A DNA stretch of 64,000 nucleotides. Source: Candidatus Chloroploca sp. Khr17 (GTDB lineage: Bacteria; Chloroflexota; Chloroflexia; Chloroflexales; Chloroflexaceae). The position numbers were made by a program, and so were the translations under genes. The DNA lies in contig NZ_RYFF01000016.1 of NCBI RefSeq assembly GCF_004138165.1, positions 50,068 to 114,067 on the forward strand. Reading direction: 5' to 3'. Below the pieces are notes generated by a model that did not search any database, was not told the DNA's origin, and saw only the letters and a list, made by a program, of their open reading frames with translations. Below are positions 58,494-64,000 of this stretch, one piece after another. How positions within the stretch are numbered: position 1 is the first letter of the stretch; each line of letters begins with the position of its first letter.

Positions 58494-58539
58494 GGGTGAG
58501 CCTCCGGCGGGGGCTTTGGGGCCTGCGGCCTTCAAGGAT

Positions 58540-58598
58540 CTCGCGTATGCTGGCGAAAACGGCCAGCTTCGCTGGCCGTTTTCGCCAGCATACGCGAG
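58540..58598. terminator. Bidirectional terminator, perfect palindrome
   Basis: Perfect 28-base arms (58540-58567 and 58571-58598) around TTC, with GAAAACGGCCAGC and its complement. It lies between the convergent glycerate kinase and GT39-type genes. Confidence 0.85.
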
Positions 58599-58617
58599 GG
58601 TTTTGAGGACACCAGCC

Positions 58618-60669
58618 CTACGGCAACGCCAGACTTCGCACCGAGGCGTGATCGAGCAGGACACCGAGATCGCGTCGGTCGGGCGCGTAAAAGGTGGGAC
58701 TTCGTAGGTCGATAGTCTCGGCTGGGGCTGGAAGCAGCAGATGGAACGTGCGCCACTCGGGGGCAAGCGTGATGGTTGCACACTGGCGTTGGGCACAGAT
58801 GGTCAGCGGCACAGTCGCGCCGTCGGGATGCGGCGCAGCGGCACGCAACGTCAGGCGCATCAGACCAGCTTCGGCGTCCAGCGGATCAAGACGTAAGCTG
58901 GCCCGCCCGTTTGTCCAGCGTGCCAACGCGCCTTGCTGCCTTTCGGCAGGATAGACGCCGCCGACATACCCGAGATCAAGCCCGGAACCTACGTCGAGCG
59001 TGGGCAACGGGGCCGGCTTCAACATCTGAAAACCCCAATCAAGCGCCCGCTGTTCTTCCAGAAACTGCCCTTGAAAAGCCAGCCGCGCCTCGTCTTCGCG
59101 GCCTTGCTCACGCAAGAAATCGCCCATCATCACACTCGCGCCAACATAACCGGGGCGGTTTTCACGCGCCAATTGATAATAGCGCTCAGTCGCGGCCAGA
59201 TCACCCTTCCGCCGGTGCAGATCGCCAAGCACCAGCCAGCCATCGGGCGTGGGCGAGGCTCGCAGCGCCGCCAGATACATCGCGGCAGCCGCCTCATCGC
59301 GCCCCGCCGAAGCGTGCCAGTCCCCAGTTTGCCGATAAGCACTCCGCTGTGCGCCTTGCGCGGCCCAGGCCCACGGATAATAGGCCAGAAAAGCGAGCAC
59401 CATCAGGCTCAGCGGCAGCGCAAGCGCAGCCATGGCGGGCAGGCGCAGCCGTTCACCGCGCCAGAAGCCATCGAGCGCCAGGGCCGCGAGCGGGATCAGC
59501 ACCATAAAAAGGAAATGCCGATAGCGCCACTCGGCGTGGGTCACCATGGTCGCCGCGAGAAAGATCAGCAGCCACAAGAGCATCGGCAACGCCAGACCTT
59601 CGCGCCGCGCCAGGGCCAGCGCAACCCCAAAGGGTGCCGCAGCCATGATCACAAAATAGAGCAGATCATCGAGCAAAAGCGAGGCGAGAAAGATCAGCGG
59701 TGGCGGATCGCTATTATAGTCAGGCAGCAAAAACCGATCCTCAATCGGCTTGACTGACCAGAGCCTGATCCATTCGGTGGGGATTTTCCGCAGAAAGATC
59801 AGCGGATCTTCGCGTAGGCGCTCGAGGCCGCGCTGGGTCGCGAAATCGGCTCGTTCCGCCGGACTGGGGATCGCCTTTAGCTGCGCATGGATCTCGGGGA
59901 TCGTCTCGCGTGGCTCGTAGTAGACCCAGAGATCGCGGGCACTGCCGGTCTCGATCAGCACACACTCACCATACGCAAGGCAATTGCGGATCGTCCAGGG
60001 CGCAATCACGAGCGCCGTCACCACCGCCATCACCAGGGCAGGCACAACGGCGGCCACGCGCAGCCGTCGCCTCCGCCAGAGATCGAGGCCCACGATCCAT
60101 GCCATAGCGACCGGCAAAAAAGCCAGACCCGCCGAACGGGTAAGGCAGGCCAACCCCAGCAGCGCACCGGCCAACCCGACCCGCCAGAGGCCACCCTTGC
60201 GACGCCAGCGAGCAAGCGCGAGCCACGAACCGGTAAAAAAGAACGTAAAGAGCGTCTCGCTCATATAGAGGCTGGCAAACGTCGCGTAGGTTTGCAACAG
60301 CGCCGCGATGGCAGCGGCAAGCAACGCAGGACGGCGCGAACCTTCGGGCGCGAGCTCGCGGGCGAGCAGATAGATGAGCCAGACCACCGCAACACTCAAG
60401 CCCAGATTAGGCAGCGCCGCCAGGTGAAGATCGCCATCAGCCAACCAGAGCGACCCGGCCAGGAAGAGCGGGTAGAGCGGCGCACGCAACCAGGGCCAGC
60501 TTTCATAGAAGATCCAGCCGCGCCCACCAAGCAGATCGCGCACAACGATCAGATATTCGACCTCATCATTGGCCGGCAAGTGCAATGGTTGCGCCCAGAG
60601 GATCAACCGCCAGATCAGGGCAACCAACAGGATAAGCGCCAGAGGCGTATGATGACGCAGAGCTTGCAT
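58618..60669 (-). CDS. GT39-type glycosyltransferase with C-terminal TPR-like region
   Basis: The 683-residue protein has about ten membrane helices in its first 430 residues and resembles the PMT_2/ArnT group, which move sugars from polyprenyl phosphate to proteins or lipids outside the membrane. The first loop has the acidic PANDEVEYL, the expected catalytic Asp/Glu. From about 445 to 550 come TPR-like repeats (GDWHASAGRDEAAAAMYLAAL, LVLGDLHRRKGDLAATERYYQLA), then a beta-rich end. The start codon has a TATGAT eight bases upstream and no Shine-Dalgarno sequence. Confidence 0.88.
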   Translation of the reverse strand: MQALRHHTPLALILLVALIWRLILWAQPLHLPANDEVEYLIVVRDLLGGRGWIFYESWPWLRAPLYPLFLAGSLWLADGDLHLAALPNLGLSVAVVWLIYLLARELAPEGSRRPALLAAAIAALLQTYATFASLYMSETLFTFFFTGSWLALARWRRKGGLWRVGLAGALLGLACLTRSAGLAFLPVAMAWIVGLDLWRRRRLRVAAVVPALVMAVVTALVIAPWTIRNCLAYGECVLIETGSARDLWVYYEPRETIPEIHAQLKAIPSPAERADFATQRGLERLREDPLIFLRKIPTEWIRLWSVKPIEDRFLLPDYNSDPPPLIFLASLLLDDLLYFVIMAAAPFGVALALARREGLALPMLLWLLIFLAATMVTHAEWRYRHFLFMVLIPLAALALDGFWRGERLRLPAMAALALPLSLMVLAFLAYYPWAWAAQGAQRSAYRQTGDWHASAGRDEAAAAMYLAALRASPTPDGWLVLGDLHRRKGDLAATERYYQLARENRPGYVGASVMMGDFLREQGREDEARLAFQGQFLEEQRALDWGFQMLKPAPLPTLDVGSGLDLGYVGGVYPAERQQGALARWTNGRASLRLDPLDAEAGLMRLTLRAAAPHPDGATVPLTICAQRQCATITLAPEWRTFHLLLPAPAETIDLRSPTFYAPDRRDLGVLLDHASVRSLALP

Positions 60670-60677
60670 AAGGCTTC

Positions 60678-60683
60678 ATCATA
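60678..60683 (-). promoter_or_regulatory. Possible -10 element of the GT39-type gene
   Basis: TATGAT on the minus strand, eight bases before the ATG at 60669. No -35 was seen. If used, the transcript would be leaderless. Confidence 0.35.
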
Positions 60684-60691
60684 CCACATCC

Positions 60692-63600
60692 TTACGGAAG
60701 GGTAGGGACTGACACCCAGCCATTGCGATAACGATTGCCCATCACATCCTGGAAGCGCGTCTCAAGCTGGATCAGCGCGGTGCCCTGGCTGCCCGGCGTC
60801 ACCACGGCTGGCACCTGATACGTGCCCAATGCCCCCGGCGCAACCCGTGCTGGTTGGATGATCAGAGCACCATTTTCCAGTTGACACGGATCAGCAATTT
60901 GAGCACAGACATCAGCCGGGAAGGTCAATTGGGGCGGCAGGTTGACGGTCAAGGTCGGACGCAGCGCCGTCGCGAGAAGTGCCCGATTCTCGTACGTCAA
61001 GGTCAAGGCGACCGTCGGCGTCACCTCCGCCGTCATACTGGCCCCCGTCACAGTCGTCAGCAAATCTGGCGCAGGCGGCGGCGGATTGACGGTCAGCGGC
61101 AACTTCACGCCATCAGCAAGCGCATCAAGCACATAGGCATTATCCTGATACGGGGTACAGACCACCGAGCGCCACCAGCCTGCCTCGGGATTGGCAAACG
61201 TATCGCGTTCCCATAAGGCCTCACCAGAGACCGGATTAGCAGGCGCAAGGCCGCCTTGGAGGGCACGTGGATCAAAGAGATCAGATGGACGATAGAAACG
61301 CACTCTGAGGCGGATATCCACCTGGCGATCAAGATCATACTGTTGCAACGTCAATGATGCCGTCGCAGGTGGCACATAGAACCACTTCGTCAAGCAGAAC
61401 TCATCGTTGGCATAGCGCGTTGCATAGCGGGTGACATAGTTCTTCACCGTTGTCTGGGACATCCCCAGGGTGATGATTTCGCCGGTGGCGGTATCAACAC
61501 GGGGTGCTGTAGTAGCCTGATCATCACCAGCAGCATACCAGCCTGCCCGCACCGCCCAGTTGTTCATATCATCGCCCTCGGTCGCCGAGCGCAGGATGTA
61601 GCGCCCACAGGCCGGTGCCGGAATCGTCCATACCGTCTGCCACTGCTCAGCGTTCGACGTCGGGGCAAAGATTTGCTGACCTAGTAGCGAACCATCTGCA
61701 CCCGGGCCGGGCATGTTTACCGCTGGCCCGAGCTCGGTGTCTGGCCCGTAGAGCTCAAAGAAGGTATTGCCAGCATCGCTCAGGTTAGACGTTACCGTCA
61801 TAGATGGAGTATTGAGAATAGTATCGAGTGTGTCTGTACTGTTATGCAAACCAGGACTGAACAACTGAATGCTCAACGGGCGATCTGCTTCCCAGCTACA
61901 GGGCACCCCGATAAAGGCATAGCTATAGCCTTCACGCCCGTCGGCCAAAGTGACATTGTTGATATAGTAGTACCCACGTTCGGCTGGAATATTAGGGCCA
62001 GCTGTAAACATATACCCAACGTAACCAGTGACATCATTCGGCCATGTGATCTCATTGTACACAATCGTGATCGTCGCGATATTCGGGTCGCCCAGCGTAG
62101 CATTTGTTGACGGATTCGTCAGGCCAAGGCGAATCGTCTTGTAAAGTTGGCTACTTGGGCGGCCATTGATGATGACGTCAATCGTCTGCGTGATCTCGCC
62201 GGTGGCAAAGGTTAGCGAGCCAGGCGTAAAGGTGTAGTCGGCAGCGTCAGCCGTGCCACCTGTTGCCAGGTCATAATCAATGGTCACAGGCTCAGTTGGC
62301 GCAACATCAAGCACCACATCAAGACGCACGGTTGCCGTTCCGGTATCCCCAATCGTCACCAACGCCTCGGCCTGGGCAAACCGCACCGTTGGCGTCGTTA
62401 CAGGATCTGGTAGCACCCAGCCAAGACCCTGGCGATTGCCAAGCACAACTCGCTCGGTTGGTGCTGCACTAATCAGGCGCACGGCAACAAAACGATTCGG
62501 TTGCTCAAATGCAGGTTCTACCGCAAGCGTAATCGTACTGGTGATAGCATTTGGCACGATGATAAGGGTATCAGTCGCAGAGACCGAACTCGTGCCATCA
62601 AGGGTGTTAATAAGAATGATTTCAAACCCAATCTCAATAGCATCGCTAATCGGGCGCGTCAAGGTCAGCGGATAGCGCAGCGTACCACCAATCGCAGGCC
62701 CGGCGTCGCCAATCGAAACCCGCGTGCGTTCGTTATCAGTATTGGAGAGCGCAAAGCTCGCTGGAACGGGTTGAAGACCGGCGTAGTTCGGATCAGCACT
62801 GACGGCCGGTTGCACCTCGATGTTGTATGCCTGCAGGCCATCAAAGAGATCGTCATCAACACCAGTGATCGTCACGATCTGTGGCACAGCCCAGTTCGTC
62901 GCATCAAAGACGAGCGGCAAGCCATTTGCGGCACTGACAGCGCCCTCAGAAATATCGCTGGAGGTCACATCAATGCTTACTGAAGCAGTTGGCTGACTGG
63001 TCAGGCGCAGAGTCATCGTCACCGCATCGCCATCTTCACTCGTAAACTGGCTTGATGGCGCAACGACCTCAATGCCGGCGACATCGTTGTCGGTAATGCT
63101 AACCGTGTAGTCGGGCCAGGTACGGTTGTAGTTGGCATCAGTACTGGCACTGCTGATCTCAATGATGCCGGTATGTGGCGACGGCTCAACGATCGCATCG
63201 TCAAGCGCCGTGACCGTCACATTTTGAGACTCATTCCACCTATCTACGGTAAAGACCAGGGTTGTGGGTGCTACGTCAACCTGAGCATCCGGCGTGAGCG
63301 TGATCGTCACATCGGCAAGTGGTCGGCTCTCAAGCGTAAGACTAAAGACACCCGTATTGTCAAGCGCAGTGGGATCTTCACTCAGCGCGATCGTAGGCGG
63401 CAGAACAGTCAGGCCTGCAGTGTCATCCTCGCTAACTGTAACCTCCACCACCGGAGCATTCAGCGCCGCATAGACGGGATCGCTCGTGGTGATCGTATGG
63501 GTAATAGCCAACGTTCGCTCACCGCGAGCGATGTCATCATCGAGCGCTGTGACCGTCACCGTCTGAGGCGTCGCCCAGTCTGTATCGGTGAAACTCAGGA

Positions 63601-64000
63601 TGGTTGGTATAACGGCAAGGGTGGTTGGCTCGTTGAGATTCAGGCTAACCGTTGCAGTCGGCTGGCTCGTCAGTTCCACGGTATAGGTAAAGACCGCCCC
63701 CTCCGCAAGGGTGACCGCGCTCTCACTCAGGATAAACCCGGCGTTGTCGTTGTCCGTGATCGTCACCGCCACCGCGTCAACCGCCAACCCTGCATACCCC
63801 AGCGCCGTGCTCGCCACCGCGTGCGTGAGCGTCACCACCCGATTGCCTTCGGCAATTGCATTCTCGGTTGCGGTCACCGTCACCGTTTGCGGTGCCGTCC
63901 AGTTCGCCGCCGTGAACGCCAGACTGCTTGCACTCGTCGTCACCCCACCCGGCACCGTCAGGTTCACCGTCACCGTCGTCGTCGGCTGGCTCGTCAGCGC
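60692..64000 (-). CDS. Giant exported protein with Calx-beta-type repeats (N-terminus outside the window)
   Basis: About 1100 residues are visible and the frame is open at the right edge, so the start and signal peptide are not seen. The visible part begins with tandem domains of about 100-130 residues. Each contains LTSQPTxxVxxxL, FTxxNWxxPQTVTVTAxxD and VxITDND, the pattern of Calx-beta and related extracellular repeats. Later come two further beta-domains (VRFAQAEALVTIGDTGTATV; TFTPGSLTFATGEITQTIDV, a true Calx-beta motif) and a region with paired Cys and Trp. A DUF11-like end (LTLTYENRALLATALRPTL) follows. It is likely a surface or secreted adhesin-like protein. Confidence 0.85.
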   Translation of the reverse strand, partial: ALTSQPTTTVTVNLTVPGGVTTSASSLAFTAANWTAPQTVTVTATENAIAEGNRVVTLTHAVASTALGYAGLAVDAVAVTITDNDNAGFILSESAVTLAEGAVFTYTVELTSQPTATVSLNLNEPTTLAVIPTILSFTDTDWATPQTVTVTALDDDIARGERTLAITHTITTSDPVYAALNAPVVEVTVSEDDTAGLTVLPPTIALSEDPTALDNTGVFSLTLESRPLADVTITLTPDAQVDVAPTTLVFTVDRWNESQNVTVTALDDAIVEPSPHTGIIEISSASTDANYNRTWPDYTVSITDNDVAGIEVVAPSSQFTSEDGDAVTMTLRLTSQPTASVSIDVTSSDISEGAVSAANGLPLVFDATNWAVPQIVTITGVDDDLFDGLQAYNIEVQPAVSADPNYAGLQPVPASFALSNTDNERTRVSIGDAGPAIGGTLRYPLTLTRPISDAIEIGFEIILINTLDGTSSVSATDTLIIVPNAITSTITLAVEPAFEQPNRFVAVRLISAAPTERVVLGNRQGLGWVLPDPVTTPTVRFAQAEALVTIGDTGTATVRLDVVLDVAPTEPVTIDYDLATGGTADAADYTFTPGSLTFATGEITQTIDVIINGRPSSQLYKTIRLGLTNPSTNATLGDPNIATITIVYNEITWPNDVTGYVGYMFTAGPNIPAERGYYYINNVTLADGREGYSYAFIGVPCSWEADRPLSIQLFSPGLHNSTDTLDTILNTPSMTVTSNLSDAGNTFFELYGPDTELGPAVNMPGPGADGSLLGQQIFAPTSNAEQWQTVWTIPAPACGRYILRSATEGDDMNNWAVRAGWYAAGDDQATTAPRVDTATGEIITLGMSQTTVKNYVTRYATRYANDEFCLTKWFYVPPATASLTLQQYDLDRQVDIRLRVRFYRPSDLFDPRALQGGLAPANPVSGEALWERDTFANPEAGWWRSVVCTPYQDNAYVLDALADGVKLPLTVNPPPPAPDLLTTVTGASMTAEVTPTVALTLTYENRALLATALRPTLTVNLPPQLTFPADVCAQIADPCQLENGALIIQPARVAPGALGTYQVPAVVTPGSQGTALIQLETRFQDVMGNRYRNGWVSVPTLP

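Noticed and set aside
1..64000. tRNA or rRNA genes
   Set aside because: No cloverleaf-like T-loop with flanking stems or rRNA signature was noticed on either strand by eye; a covariance-model search was not possible.

Overview
The window looks like chromosomal DNA of a Chloroflexota bacterium, most likely a filamentous Chloroflexales. This is inferred from the gene families: a DUF2298 (YYY-domain) membrane protein, SpoVS beside RNase Y in a probable non-spore-former, several exported proteins ending in the YLPLV/YLPSV-type tail common in this phylum, a TPR-CHAT protein, and many short dispersed inverted repeats. The species cannot be named from the sequence. I found 52 protein-coding genes and no rRNA, tRNA, CRISPR array or prophage. 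Two genes run off the window: a TPR-CHAT protein on the left and a Calx-beta-type surface protein on the right.

Layout. 1-6 kb: TPR-CHAT protein, Ca2+/Na+ antiporter, methyltransferase, and a degenerate cyanophycin-synthetase-like protein. 6-11 kb: DEDDh exonuclease with a cNMP/CBS/DUF294 protein, then spoVS and rny, each with its own promoter. 11-18 kb: duplicated-domain lipoprotein, RimI-like acetyltransferase, radical SAM protein, inositol monophosphatase, glycosyltransferase, and a NYN/LOTUS RNA-binding protein with a long leader. 18-25 kb: trpF, a membrane-anchored phosphoesterase, a cysteine-less UPF0434-like protein, trpB, a lipid kinase, a CAP protein, a phosphatase and an RDD protein. 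25-32 kb: YceI lipoprotein, sortase, and exopolysaccharide and lipid-linked sugar genes. 32-35 kb: acetate kinase, phosphotransacetylase-type enzyme and an HD hydrolase. 35-42 kb: a probable copper locus (small membrane protein, PCu(A)C chaperone, SCO protein, cupredoxin), moeA, a two-component system whose sensor has a methionine-rich loop, and a Met-rich membrane protein. 42-54 kb: DUF2298 protein, epimerase, aminotransferase, and two large exported proteins (glycosidase-like, and HExxHxxGxxH metalloprotease-like). 54-64 kb: kinase and FHA protein, IclR regulator with glycerate kinase, a GT39-type transferase, and the Calx-beta protein.

The most unusual feature is the intergenic DNA. It holds a family of about 140-200 bp MITE-like elements whose terminal repeats contain an outward-facing TTGACA. 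Four of them are chained end to end at 53.6-54.3 kb, separated each time by the same five bases (GTGAT). One supplies the 3' end of a protein-kinase gene and another ends just upstream of the sortase start. A second element family and at least four other dispersed repeat types are present. Several genes have a -10 hexamer only 6-8 bases before the start codon and no Shine-Dalgarno sequence, which suggests leaderless transcripts. Perfect palindromes separate most convergent genes.
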